From the NCBI RefSeq assembly GCF_046557915.1, contig NZ_JBHEBG010000005.1:1-64000 (forward strand): DNA of 64,000 nucleotides. Direction: 5' to 3'. This document shows, one piece after another, positions 1-9,225 of the stretch (within the stretch, counting starts at the first letter, position 1; each line of letters starts with the position of its first letter). Below the pieces are notes generated by a model that did no database searches, had not been told where the DNA came from, and saw only the letters and a program-made list of their open reading frames with translations. The translations under genes were made by a program, and so were the position numbers. Source of the stretch: JBHEBG01 sp046557915. Its GTDB lineage: Bacteria; Bacteroidota; Bacteroidia; Flavobacteriales; Flavobacteriaceae.

Positions 1-2231
1 GTAGGCAAATTCAGATGGTTGTACTCTATCCCACCTGCGGCTATCCCCTTATTGAGGTCGGACGTCATGTTCCCGTTGGCATCATAGGTATATTCCGTTG
101 CGGTATTTGCCCCGTCCTTAAAACCATAGGAGTCGTTGCCGTTGTCCAACACTTTGGTCAGCTTGTTACCATTGTCATAGCTATAGACCAGGGCGTCCAT
201 ATTTCCAAAGAGCGTTGCACTGGCATTGGTATGCCCTTGCCTTTGTAAAGATAGGATATTTCCGTTCTTGTCATACGCCATACCGCCCAGCTTGTAGCGG
301 TTTGCATTGTCCGTTGCTGAGCTTATACGGTTAAGGGCATCATAACCATATCTATACCAGCGGTTTGTATTATCGTTTGCCGTTATCCACTCGGTTTCGG
401 CGATATTGCCGTTATAGAGCCTATTGGCCCCGTGGTCCGCGGTGTTGTAATTGATACCAAAGGCAAAGAGGTCTGTCCCCAAACTATTGGGGTCGTTGAT
501 CTGTTTTAACCACCCCCTAACGTTATAGGCATAGTCCACCGTCTGTAGGCCACCGCCCACCTTTTTGCGCTGCAGCTGCCCCAGTCCGTCATAACCATTT
601 TCCACAAGGGTCTCTTCCCTACCCCCGTTTATGGTCTGCTTGTGGGCCAGCAGCCTGCCCACATGGTCGTAGGTAAAACGGTCATCGGTGGTTATGGGGG
701 CATTGCCCGCTTTGGTGTGCACCGTTCTGGTCCTTTTGGCCTTTCCGGTGAAGTTAAGCTCCGTCTCCACAACCTCCAGGGTGTTCAGGTAATCGTTCTT
801 GGTGGCTGTATAGATGGGCCTTCCCTTGCGGTCGTACAGCGTAATGGTGGTGATCCACTTGTCGGTCCCCAATACCCGTACCTTGCTCCCCGTGGACAAC
901 CCTTGCGCACTGGTTGCCAATAACTGTCCCAACACGCTTCCCGTAGGGAGGGCAATGCCGGCATGGTCAAAATTGTAATTGTCGTAATAGTTTATGGTGT
1001 GCAGTTCCTCTACCCTGTTCGGAAAGGCGTTATTGGTGTAATATACCTGTGTACCCGCCAAAGTTATAGGTACGTTACTGCTGGTTTCGTACTGGTTGCT
1101 TGTTCTATTGCCCGTTCTTTGTACGCCTTCCCTTTCCCCGGGGAAATTGCCGGTCATCCCCGTATAGGCCACGCGCCCAAAGATGTCGTACTTGCTAAAG
1201 AGCCACTCATTGTTGGCACGCTGTATCGCATCTTGGGTCATCACGGAACGGTCCCCTTTGTTATACACTAGGTACTCCCATCCCTTGCCGGGGATCTTCT
1301 TTTCCACGAGTCGGTTCCTATCGTCGTATCTGTACTGGTAGCAGAGTTCGGCCAGTTCGGTGGCCAATACCCCGTTGGAGGTATCCACCTTGGGCGGCAG
1401 CACATAGCTAAGGTTGCCGTAACGATCGTATACGTAATAGGTATCGTGGGGCACTTGGCCGTTATAGGTACGTTTAAGTACGGTACGTCCCTGTTTGTCG
1501 GTGAACTCCTCCATGCTGTGGTCCTTGCCGCTGGTATGGTTCTCGTCATAGGTAACGGTCTTGTACAGTTGTCCGGCCCTATAGTGTCCGGCCCAGTTTA
1601 ATGTTGGGGTTACGTTATGTTCTCCCGATAGGTAGGCCTCGAAGAGGCGTACCTCCCCGTTGGTGTTGGTTTTGTAACGGGTCTCTATGCCATGGCCCCC
1701 GCCCAGTTGCCAGTCCTTCCCCGGGGCGGCCTGCTCCACCGTTCGGTTCAGGGGCGAGGCCTCGTAGCCCGTTTGGGAATACGGGTTTACGGTCTGGGCG
1801 GACATACCGCTAAAGTCCTCCGGGTACCATTGCCGGTAATAGTTTTGGGTGTTTGCCCGTACATCGCCCCTATAGCTGCCGTTAATACCGCCCTGTTCCA
1901 CATAGGGCAGCCACTGCTTGTCTTGCCTGCCATGGGCATCGTAACCGATATGGGTAACAAGGTCCCTACTTTCCGGGGAGGCCGCTATGGCCAGCTCCTG
2001 CATGGGGCGCCCCAGCCCATCGTAATAGGTAATGGAGCGGATATGCCTTTCGGGGGCCGGGTCGGTAGGACCGCCGGTACGGTCAATCTCCGTTATGGTC
2101 ACCGGCTTTTGGGGTACCGTTACGTGTATGTAGTTCTTGTCCGAGGCCCCTTCCTGGGCCATTAGGGTGCCTGTCCATAGGTACAGCAACACCATCACCA
2201 AACTATATTCTTTGCTTATCATACTGTTCAT
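1..2231 (-). CDS. YD-repeat (RHS-type) exported protein, 3' end cut by window edge
   Basis: The minus-strand frame from an ATG at 2231 stays open to base 1, so 743 codons are visible and the C-terminal tip is outside the window. A signal peptide (about residues 1-26, ending LMAQEG) is followed by YYDGLGRPMQE at residues 69-79, typical of the N-terminal domain (DUF6443) of Bacteroidota RHS proteins. Many YD motifs follow, such as YDRYGNLSYVLPP, YDALNRISSATD and YDANGNMTSD. It begins 12 bases after the stop of the 1738-residue gene, so the two are probably one transcript. Family knowledge: YD repeats form a beta-cage around a C-terminal effector. The stretch looks richer in G and C than the 14-26 kb region. 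The RHS identity is secure; the effector is unknown. Confidence 0.9.
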   Translation of the reverse strand, partial: MNSMISKEYSLVMVLLYLWTGTLMAQEGASDKNYIHVTVPQKPVTITEIDRTGGPTDPAPERHIRSITYYDGLGRPMQELAIAASPESRDLVTHIGYDAHGRQDKQWLPYVEQGGINGSYRGDVRANTQNYYRQWYPEDFSGMSAQTVNPYSQTGYEASPLNRTVEQAAPGKDWQLGGGHGIETRYKTNTNGEVRLFEAYLSGEHNVTPTLNWAGHYRAGQLYKTVTYDENHTSGKDHSMEEFTDKQGRTVLKRTYNGQVPHDTYYVYDRYGNLSYVLPPKVDTSNGVLATELAELCYQYRYDDRNRLVEKKIPGKGWEYLVYNKGDRSVMTQDAIQRANNEWLFSKYDIFGRVAYTGMTGNFPGEREGVQRTGNRTSNQYETSSNVPITLAGTQVYYTNNAFPNRVEELHTINYYDNYNFDHAGIALPTGSVLGQLLATSAQGLSTGSKVRVLGTDKWITTITLYDRKGRPIYTATKNDYLNTLEVVETELNFTGKAKRTRTVHTKAGNAPITTDDRFTYDHVGRLLAHKQTINGGREETLVENGYDGLGQLQRKKVGGGLQTVDYAYNVRGWLKQINDPNSLGTDLFAFGINYNTADHGANRLYNGNIAETEWITANDNTNRWYRYGYDALNRISSATDNANRYKLGGMAYDKNGNILSLQRQGHTNASATLFGNMDALVYSYDNGNKLTKVLDNGNDSYGFKDGANTATEYTYDANGNMTSDLNKGIAAGGIEYNHLNLP

Positions 2232-2243
2232 TTTTTAATCCGT

Positions 2244-5200
2244 TTATTGGTGTGGGGCATTGGTACCTGTGTTATAGGTGCCGTTTTTGTTTCTTGTGGG
2301 TCTGGTACTTCTTCTGCTGCAACGTCCTGTAAAATAATATCGGCCATCCAACACCTTGGTCTTCCCAGTCCTGTTGTCCGTTATGATACATTTTACCCGG
2401 TCGCTGCGGTTTTTACAGTCCAAATAAATAATATGGTCCTTTTTAGTGGTCAACACCCTAGAGGAACCATCTACATACCACTTATAGCTATAGTGTCCGG
2501 AACCGTTGAGCGAACCTACGGAAAGCCGGTATTGTTGATAGTATCGGTTGGAGTTTATGGTAGACTTTACATACTTGCCCGACAGGGAAGGGGCATTGCC
2601 CACCAAAAGGGTCTTGGTTACGGTACGGGTAGCTCCAGTACGGGTGTCGGTAATCTTACAACTAACGGTGTTGGTACCATAATAATCGTAGGTCATGGTA
2701 AGCCAAAAAGATCGGGGACTACCGGTATAGGTTCTCCATCGGCCCGCTACTTTCCATGCATAGCTATAACTGCCAGACCCACCTGCCGGACTGATGCTGA
2801 ACGTGGCCTTACCATTTACATTTACCTTGGCAGGGGCTGCTATAGTAACGGGCCTTAAGGGATCGTATACGTAAACCGTCTTGGTGCGGTCCTTGTACTG
2901 ACCTGTATAACTGTCCTTCACCCTGAATTTGACCGTATAGGTACCATTCGCATAAAAAGATTTGCTAAAGCTACTTCCCGTACCGGATTGCCGGACATTG
3001 TTGATGTACCACTCGTACCTACGGCTCCCGGAACCACCACCTATTCCGCTGGTAGTAAAACCAATACTAGTACCTTCGGTGATATAGGTCTTGTTGTTGT
3101 ATAGGTTAGGAACGGTCAGGGGACTATAGGCATAAATTGTCGTTGCCACTTCTTTATAATGACCGGTTATACTATTATCGATTACCCTGAATTTGACCGT
3201 ATAGGTACCATTGGCATAAAAAGATTTGCTAAAGCTACTGCCCGTACCGGATTGCCGGGCATTATTGATATACCACTCGTACCTACGGCTCCCGGAACCA
3301 CCGCCTATACCGCCAGTTGTGAAATTAATGCTAGTACCTCGTACAATACGCGTACTATTCGCATTTAGGCTTGGCGTACCCAAGGCGTTATAACTGTGTA
3401 TGGTCTTTACACCCTCCTTATAATGGTTGGGGACTTGGTTGTCCGTAACCCGGAATTTTATGGTATAGGTACCTGTGCCCGATGGGGTGTGGTTAAAGCT
3501 GGTACCGGTGGCAGATTGCCTTGTTCCATTAACGTACCAAGAATAACTTCTGTTACCCGAACCACCACTGATGTTGGAAGCGGTAAAATTTATTCGCGTT
3601 CCCCTTAAAGCAGCCACCCTACTAGAAGTGATATTTGGAGTGGCCAGTGCGGGACCAACAGTTACGGAATCCTCTTTTGTAATGGTCTTGTTGTTTACTC
3701 TATCATACACGGTTACGGATACGTTGGAGGTACCGGCATTTGCAAAAGAGTGTGTTATGCTAGGGCCTGCTCCTGGAACGGAGCGCCCGTTCACCTTCCA
3801 ACTGTAGCTAAAACTACCAGAACCACCCTGCGCGGCCACGGCCAATTGTGCTGCCGACCCTTGTACCACGGAACCGGGCACCGACATGCTTATTGAAAAT
3901 GGGTTGGAACCGTTGTAATTGTAATCGTACTTTTTGATCACTTTCTGGTTATGGTCGGCTACATACCCCAATCGGTTAAATTCATCATGGTGATAGGTAG
4001 TAACAAGGCCCTTAGGGTCTGTAATACTGGTAACGCCCACAAGTGGATCGTAGGTATAGGTAGTAACCAGGGCCATGGGCATGGACTCCCTTAAACTGGT
4101 AAAGGCAAATCTTAGATTGGCCTCATCGCTGGGTGAGTCTTCGGCATTGGACAATACCTCCACATATTCCATCCGTGTTCGCATTGTAGGAGTAATGTCC
4201 ACGTCCTTCAATCCTTCGATCTTGGCTGTGGGTAAACTGCTGTTATATCCCCAGATGTAACGCACTGTGGTTCCATCTGGTCGCAATAACTTGGTTAGAT
4301 TTCCTAAATCGTCATAAGAGACAAAATCTATTCGTTTAGTAAGGTCATCCCTTCCTTTGGCTTGGAGCACTTCCTTTTTCCAATACTTGCCATTACCATA
4401 ATCCCCAAACCTGAACAAGGTCTGGGAAAGGAGGTCCTCGCCATTATAGGTACGGGTGTGTACCGGTTCAGTTATTCGGTTCTGACTTACCAAATTGGCC
4501 ATAAAGGGCATGGAACTTATCCCCATATCACTATCAAAGGGGTAGTAAACTTCCTGTCTTAAGGGCCTATTATCCATAGAGTTATCGGTGATAATGGCCC
4601 TGGGGAAATAATGCTGCCCCTCATAGGTATTAGACCGTGTGGTCTTTACAACCTGGTCCCCAAAATAATTATGGGTCGTGGTTTTGGTCAACAACGCTTT
4701 CTTCCCGAACAGGCTGTACTTATAATAATGAGGGATATTTTTGGAAGCATAGTAAATTTTCCAGGTATCCACAGCAGAGACGGGAATGGTCTCATAATCA
4801 TAAAATAGCTGCTTTACCTTCTTATTGGAGTTATCATAGACCAGTTCTTCTTTGACATTACCGTTTAAATGTTCAAAACTATCAGGCGGGACCCCCAGAT
4901 AAAATACCTCGCCGTAACTTACGAACGCATTCCTGCCCCTACCGCCAATACCTTTGGAATAGTTATCATAACCGTAAGTATAGGTGTTACCTATAAATCT
5001 TGTATAGGGTGCATTTTTTGTATTATAGTAGAAACTTTCGCGCCTTCCATTGTTCGAACCAGTGGGGGACACCGTTTTTTCGGTAACCTTGGAATAACCG
5101 ATATGACTTCCTTTCGCGGAAAAACTGTTCACCAACATATTGGATGAATGCAGGTTTATGTTGGAGGCGTTATAGCCCTCTGGCGTATAATCAAAGTAAC

Positions 5201-7460
5201 CCGACTTGGAATGGTAGATCAAATCGTCCATCAGCACACCGGAAGACATTCGAATTCCATAGCGTTCTTGCGTATAATCGTACTCCTTTTTGGTAAGTAA
5301 CTCATTATTTGCCCCATAATTGGTTATGCTTTTTACCCGGGCCCCACCTACCAAATACTCCCTTAATGGTGGAAATTGGGGTATTGGCGGATTGTCGTAT
5401 ACGGCTATGTTCTTGTCGGAGGTACTAATGGCTACCACCCCGCCCAAGTTGCGCTGGGAGTTGTCATAGCCGGGTGAGCTAACGGTATAGCTTCCGTTTG
5501 GCAGTCTTACGCTGCCTTCCAACTTTATCCATTGCCCTTGGGTATTGGGCACAAATCTATACGCCAGTACGTTTCCAAAATCGTTTTTGGCATAGTATTT
5601 TTGTCCGGTTTGCGTGTTGGTGAAGGTAAAAATGGGTTGGTTCTCCGCAGAATCGCAATTCATAACGCAAGTAAGCTTTATGGACACTTTTACGTTTTTA
5701 TCGAAAGGCAGGTTCTCCGCTCCACTGAGCGTAAATTTACCATCGGTTATTTTAACACTTGTAGCTGCCCTGGCCCTTTCCAGATATTGATAGGTGTATT
5801 TGTAATCCGTGGAATTGTTATAGCTGGCAAGCGTGGATTCTGGTACTTCCACTGTGGCCTTGTGACCCTCATATTCCAGTAATGAATACCCTTGTGTGGG
5901 ATAAGTGATCTTTTTTAAAAGACCGATTTTCCCAAAGGTAAAATCGCTGCTTTTATTGGCCCCGTGATAAATAAAGAACCGCTCTTCGAATTTCGCCGGA
6001 CTTCTCCATACGTAGCGCCCAAAAGAAGGGATTCTTAGATTGTATTGTTCGTGCTTATTTGAGATCCCATTATAATAGCCCCAAAAATCCTCCGATGGCG
6101 AATCTTTTGCAGGGAGGGCATCAGGTTGTTCGTAATCAAAAGTATACTCTTGGTCCTGTACCAAGACCTTATCCAGTTTTAATCGGATATAGCGTTCTTT
6201 TTCTGGGTGATTTAGTTTCGGTCCGTTGAAATAGGAATGGAACAAACGGGCATACCTAACGATAGCTCCGTCCGAGTTTTTTACGGTTACCGAAGTTAGT
6301 TTTCGTTGTTTGGTACCCAAATTGGGGAGGGCTTGGGGGGTTGAAGGCGCCACCACATCCCTATGGGATTCCCAATTGTAAAGATCCTTCCTATCGCTAA
6401 GCTCAAAGATCACTTCCCCAAAATCACCTTGGATACCGCTGAGGTATTTCGTTTTCATTACCGAAATACTACAATCAACGTTGACTAAACCACGGTAGTT
6501 CAAATCAAAGACCACCGGGTTTAGATCGGCATTCGGATTTACGCTATAGGAATGTGAATAACTGGGATAGGTAAAATGTATTCCGTTTTCGTACGTAAAA
6601 TGAAGTGTACGCCCGGTCGGGGAAACAACACGGTCTAAGTGCCACGCCATAGTGGAATTACTCACCTTTTGCCGATCCATGACCTGGCCCACCATCTTTC
6701 TTATAATATGTTCCGTAGCCGTCCCGGAAGTACCGCTGTAAGGAGTGGGTTGAAACCTGAACGGATCGGAAACCTCCCTGCTATTAAAAAAATAATGAAA
6801 CCCACCTGAATCAACGATCTCGAAGGCCAATGTATTTTTATCGAATTTAACGATCAGCTCTTTGTTGTTGTGGTTAATGGCCTGTATTACCGTATTGTTT
6901 CCGGCCTTTGGCAGCGTAAACATATAAGAACCACCAAACAGGTTTGCGGTAAAAAGATCGGGCTCCACATCTATTTGCCTGTTATGCTTATGGGCACTAA
7001 GTAGCTGAATGGAATCTGATTTGGATAATAGATATCCTGTTCCGGGATCCTGATCCGGGATGATGGGCGAATAGATATATCCCATACTGTTATTACGGTT
7101 CAGAATATCGTCAAAACCATTGATCTTTCTACTGATAATGGCGTTGGCGGACATGTTCCAACCCAAACCTACCGAAGTAGCTTCCTGGGATACTCTAATG
7201 CCCGATGAGTTGTAGGCAAGATTTATGGGAATCTTTAACCCTTCAAAATCCAGGGTGTAGATAGGAATGGCAATATTGGAGGTTCCAGTGTATTTCCCCA
7301 CCGGTAAATCGCCGAACCTTCCAAGTTCTGCCACCTCCGGACTAGAAGGTATGCGCTCGGTATAGTACGATGGGTTGTCAAAGGCAAAATCCTGCACTTG
7401 GCCGCTTGCCAAAATTCCACTGGTAAGTGCACTTAGCATAAGTAGGTTAAATCTTTTCAT
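2244..7460 (-). CDS. Large exported RHS-partner protein with SpvB-like N-terminus and six PKD/Ig-like repeats
   Basis: 1738 residues with a signal peptide (MKRFNLLML...LASGQ). At about residues 45-115 a motif pair (GDLPVGKYTGTSNIAIPIY, then EATSVGLGWNMSANAIISR) matches the N-terminal signature of Bacteroidota RHS-associated giants. It resembles the SpvB segment of TcB-type toxin components (inference by motif). A long beta-rich middle leads to YD-like motifs (YDPLVGVTSITDPKG, HDEFNRLGYVAD). From about residue 1185 six Ig/PKD-like repeats follow, each with a GGSGS..Y.W-type motif. Repeats 3 and 4 are almost identical in DNA. The C-terminus is basic and low-complexity, with no recognisable type IX sorting domain. 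It is first in the operon with the YD-repeat gene downstream. Role in shell formation or surface display is inferred. Confidence 0.88.
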   Translation of the reverse strand: MKRFNLLMLSALTSGILASGQVQDFAFDNPSYYTERIPSSPEVAELGRFGDLPVGKYTGTSNIAIPIYTLDFEGLKIPINLAYNSSGIRVSQEATSVGLGWNMSANAIISRKINGFDDILNRNNSMGYIYSPIIPDQDPGTGYLLSKSDSIQLLSAHKHNRQIDVEPDLFTANLFGGSYMFTLPKAGNNTVIQAINHNNKELIVKFDKNTLAFEIVDSGGFHYFFNSREVSDPFRFQPTPYSGTSGTATEHIIRKMVGQVMDRQKVSNSTMAWHLDRVVSPTGRTLHFTYENGIHFTYPSYSHSYSVNPNADLNPVVFDLNYRGLVNVDCSISVMKTKYLSGIQGDFGEVIFELSDRKDLYNWESHRDVVAPSTPQALPNLGTKQRKLTSVTVKNSDGAIVRYARLFHSYFNGPKLNHPEKERYIRLKLDKVLVQDQEYTFDYEQPDALPAKDSPSEDFWGYYNGISNKHEQYNLRIPSFGRYVWRSPAKFEERFFIYHGANKSSDFTFGKIGLLKKITYPTQGYSLLEYEGHKATVEVPESTLASYNNSTDYKYTYQYLERARAATSVKITDGKFTLSGAENLPFDKNVKVSIKLTCVMNCDSAENQPIFTFTNTQTGQKYYAKNDFGNVLAYRFVPNTQGQWIKLEGSVRLPNGSYTVSSPGYDNSQRNLGGVVAISTSDKNIAVYDNPPIPQFPPLREYLVGGARVKSITNYGANNELLTKKEYDYTQERYGIRMSSGVLMDDLIYHSKSGYFDYTPEGYNASNINLHSSNMLVNSFSAKGSHIGYSKVTEKTVSPTGSNNGRRESFYYNTKNAPYTRFIGNTYTYGYDNYSKGIGGRGRNAFVSYGEVFYLGVPPDSFEHLNGNVKEELVYDNSNKKVKQLFYDYETIPVSAVDTWKIYYASKNIPHYYKYSLFGKKALLTKTTTHNYFGDQVVKTTRSNTYEGQHYFPRAIITDNSMDNRPLRQEVYYPFDSDMGISSMPFMANLVSQNRITEPVHTRTYNGEDLLSQTLFRFGDYGNGKYWKKEVLQAKGRDDLTKRIDFVSYDDLGNLTKLLRPDGTTVRYIWGYNSSLPTAKIEGLKDVDITPTMRTRMEYVEVLSNAEDSPSDEANLRFAFTSLRESMPMALVTTYTYDPLVGVTSITDPKGLVTTYHHDEFNRLGYVADHNQKVIKKYDYNYNGSNPFSISMSVPGSVVQGSAAQLAVAAQGGSGSFSYSWKVNGRSVPGAGPSITHSFANAGTSNVSVTVYDRVNNKTITKEDSVTVGPALATPNITSSRVAALRGTRINFTASNISGGSGNRSYSWYVNGTRQSATGTSFNHTPSGTGTYTIKFRVTDNQVPNHYKEGVKTIHSYNALGTPSLNANSTRIVRGTSINFTTGGIGGGSGSRRYEWYINNARQSGTGSSFSKSFYANGTYTVKFRVIDNSITGHYKEVATTIYAYSPLTVPNLYNNKTYITEGTSIGFTTSGIGGGSGSRRYEWYINNVRQSGTGSSFSKSFYANGTYTVKFRVKDSYTGQYKDRTKTVYVYDPLRPVTIAAPAKVNVNGKATFSISPAGGSGSYSYAWKVAGRWRTYTGSPRSFWLTMTYDYYGTNTVSCKITDTRTGATRTVTKTLLVGNAPSLSGKYVKSTINSNRYYQQYRLSVGSLNGSGHYSYKWYVDGSSRVLTTKKDHIIYLDCKNRSDRVKCIITDNRTGKTKVLDGRYYFTGRCSRRSTRPTRNKNGTYNTGTNAPHQ
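2931..3340 (-). repeat. Tandem near-identical repeat inside the PKD array
   Basis: The stretch starting GACCGTATAGGTACCATT at 2931 recurs at 3195 with few substitutions over about 145 bases. The period is 264 bases, exactly 88 codons. It encodes the repeated YEWYINN.RQSGTGSSFS segment of PKD-like units 3 and 4. The in-frame period and near-identity point to recent duplication or gene conversion inside the coding sequence. Confidence 0.85.
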
Positions 7461-8334
7461 TTTACTCCATTATTTAGTGTTCTGGATGCCCCTTGGGAAA
7501 CTATTCCCTAACGGAACATCTTGTTATAGTTCCACGTACTGTAACACAATACAGCTATGGTTTGTTTGTGCAACCCGCCAGCTAATATGGTTACACTCTT
7601 GCAGTCAATTGCTGCAGGGCAAAAATGTTAGGTTATAGGGACCCTATTTGTAATGTTGTCTCACTTCTTTCCAATAGGGGTTGTAAGAAGAATTTTTACG
7701 TACGATCCTTGGGAAATGTCCTTTTTTTTGTTTTAAAAGGTATCACCAAAGTTTCATGCTTAAATCATTAAAAAGCACATTTTGCTTTCCAAGATTTGAT
7801 GTCAGCGATAGGCCAACAGATTTATTTGTGGGAGTTTTTTATAAATCAAAGGTTAATGGGCACTATAGATGACCAACAGGAGGCATATTGGCCTTGTCCC
7901 GTTTGCATCCTTCCTTTTTTGAATTACCTTGCATCTTGGCAATAGCACCGCTATTCACCTGTCCTTTTTTAGAGACCAGTGTGCCACTAAGATTGAGAAA
8001 ATTGATAAAAAAAGGAATACGTGTCACAGATAAAATTTCCCGTGATTCTTTTTTTTCGGGATAACATAACCCCAAGCGCTTTGCGCTTTTAATCGTAGTC
8101 TGCATAATTTGTAGGTTTAAAACAAGACCTGGGGTAAGCGGTCCGTTTTGTTATTTTAACATGAATAACAATGCGAAATAAAGCATAAATTTTTTAATAT
8201 TAAAATTAATTTTCGTTTTTTTGTATCTTATAAATCCTACTTTGTATGAGGTATAAATATGATGTACCTTATAATAATACTTGGTATAATCTGTTATACT
8301 AAGACCCGAATCTTAACTTAACCAATCCGAGAAC
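7461..8334. other. 874-base divergent intergenic region
   Basis: This lies between the leftward RHS operon and the rightward pilus/T2SS-like operon, so it should hold both promoters. I could not place a convincing TTG...TAnnTTTG pair. It contains an 80-codon minus-strand open frame (7863-8105) with no signal peptide, no recognisable family and a low-complexity lysine-rich end; I do not call it a gene. The last 200 bases before 8335 are strongly AT-rich. Confidence 0.5.
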
Positions 8335-8742
8335 ATGGCATGTTATAGGAAAAGATTACCCGCGCTCAACCTTCAGGAGACGCTAATTGTACTTGCAATT
8401 ATTGGCATTTTGCTATTATTGGCCTTGCCCAATCTAATGCCCCTGATATCCAAAGCAAAAAGTATTGAGGCACAAACACAGCTAAAGGCCCTGTACAACG
8501 CCGAAACTACATATCGGTATATGTACAGTAAATTCAGTGCCGATTTTAACGAACTGGATTTTGTACCGCCAAAAACCGTAAAGGACAACGGTACCGCCAA
8601 CTATCAATACCAAATCATAAGTGCCGACCACGCCACTTTTAGGGCAAGGGCCGAGGCCGTAACCGATTTTGATGGTGATGGTATCCTCAACGTTTGGGAA
8701 ATTGATCAAGAAGGTAACCCTAAACAAACGGTAAAGGACTGA
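8335..8742 (+). CDS. Type IV pilin-like major pseudopilin (GspG/PilE-like)
   Basis: 135 residues. A short basic leader (MACYRKRLPA) is followed by the class III signal segment LNLQETLIVLAIIGILLLL. If cleaved after Ala10, the mature protein starts at Leu11 and has the conserved Glu at +5 (Glu15). The usual Gly at -1 and Phe at +1 are replaced by Ala and Leu. A hydrophobic helix and the N-terminal alpha-1 helix (SKAKSIEAQTQLKALYNAE) follow, then a small globular domain ending DFDGDGILNVWEID, a DxDxDG-like loop that could bind calcium, as in GspG pseudopilins. First gene of the operon; its stop overlaps the next start by one base. It should be processed by the neighbouring peptidase. Confidence 0.88.
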   Translation: MACYRKRLPALNLQETLIVLAIIGILLLLALPNLMPLISKAKSIEAQTQLKALYNAETTYRYMYSKFSADFNELDFVPPKTVKDNGTANYQYQIISADHATFRARAEAVTDFDGDGILNVWEIDQEGNPKQTVKD

Positions 8743-9224
8743 TGGTTCTTATTAAAATATTGGTAGTACTCAATTGTGGTGCCATCGCCCTTCAAGATTT
8801 TAAGGAGCGTGCGGTAATGGCATTTCTGTTTCCGACAGTAGGCATATTACTGGCAATTAACTACTTATACAATGCTACCTGGAACGTTTATTTATTGTTC
8901 GTTGGGATAAACGTTCTTTTGGTAAGTCTAATACTATTTCTCTTGTACCTCTATACCAAATGGGTAATCCGTAAACCTTTTTTAAACGTGAGCTTCGGCC
9001 TGGGAGATCTCTTTTTTTTCTATGCCCTTGCCCTAGGATTCCCTACCGTAACCTTTATTTTACTTTTTGTAGGGGCACTGTTGTTTTCCCTGTTGGTATT
9101 GCTATTTGCAAAAATGAACAATAACATGGATACGGTACCCTTGGCCGGACTCATGGGTCTCTTTTTAATGGGGATATTGATTTTAAGTTTTTTCCCTAAC
9201 GTTCCATCGCTATACATACTATAA
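8742..9224 (+). CDS. Prepilin peptidase, A24 family, catalytic domain only
   Basis: 160 residues, almost entirely membrane helices. The two catalytic aspartates of type A24 prepilin peptidases are visible: Asp19 in ALQDFKERAV and Asp89 in the GxGD motif FGLGDLFFF. The N-terminal cysteine-rich methyltransferase part of classical PilD/GspO is missing, as in many short A24 enzymes. Expected role: cleaving the leader of the upstream pseudopilin at the inner membrane. Start overlaps the pilin stop (TGATG), which implies coupled translation. Confidence 0.87.
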   Translation: MVLIKILVVLNCGAIALQDFKERAVMAFLFPTVGILLAINYLYNATWNVYLLFVGINVLLVSLILFLLYLYTKWVIRKPFLNVSFGLGDLFFFYALALGFPTVTFILLFVGALLFSLLVLLFAKMNNNMDTVPLAGLMGLFLMGILILSFFPNVPSLYIL

Positions 9225-9225
9225 C

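Noticed and set aside
2244..2330. Type IX secretion C-terminal domain on the RHS-partner proteins
   Set aside because: The C-termini of the 1738- and 1797-residue proteins lack the conserved final beta-sandwich motifs; one ends in a basic low-complexity tail and the other in a cysteine-containing domain.
2247..2858. 203-codon plus-strand open frame opposite the 1738-residue gene
   Set aside because: It is the antisense of the repetitive PKD-coding region and has no domain of its own.
2931..3340. Tandem repeats considered as a CRISPR-like array
   Set aside because: Period is 264 bases and keeps the reading frame of a PKD array; there are no short repeats with unique spacers and no cas genes.
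7863..8105. 80-codon minus-strand open frame between the RHS and secretion operons
   Set aside because: No signal peptide, no family motif and low-complexity ends; nothing beyond an open frame supports it.
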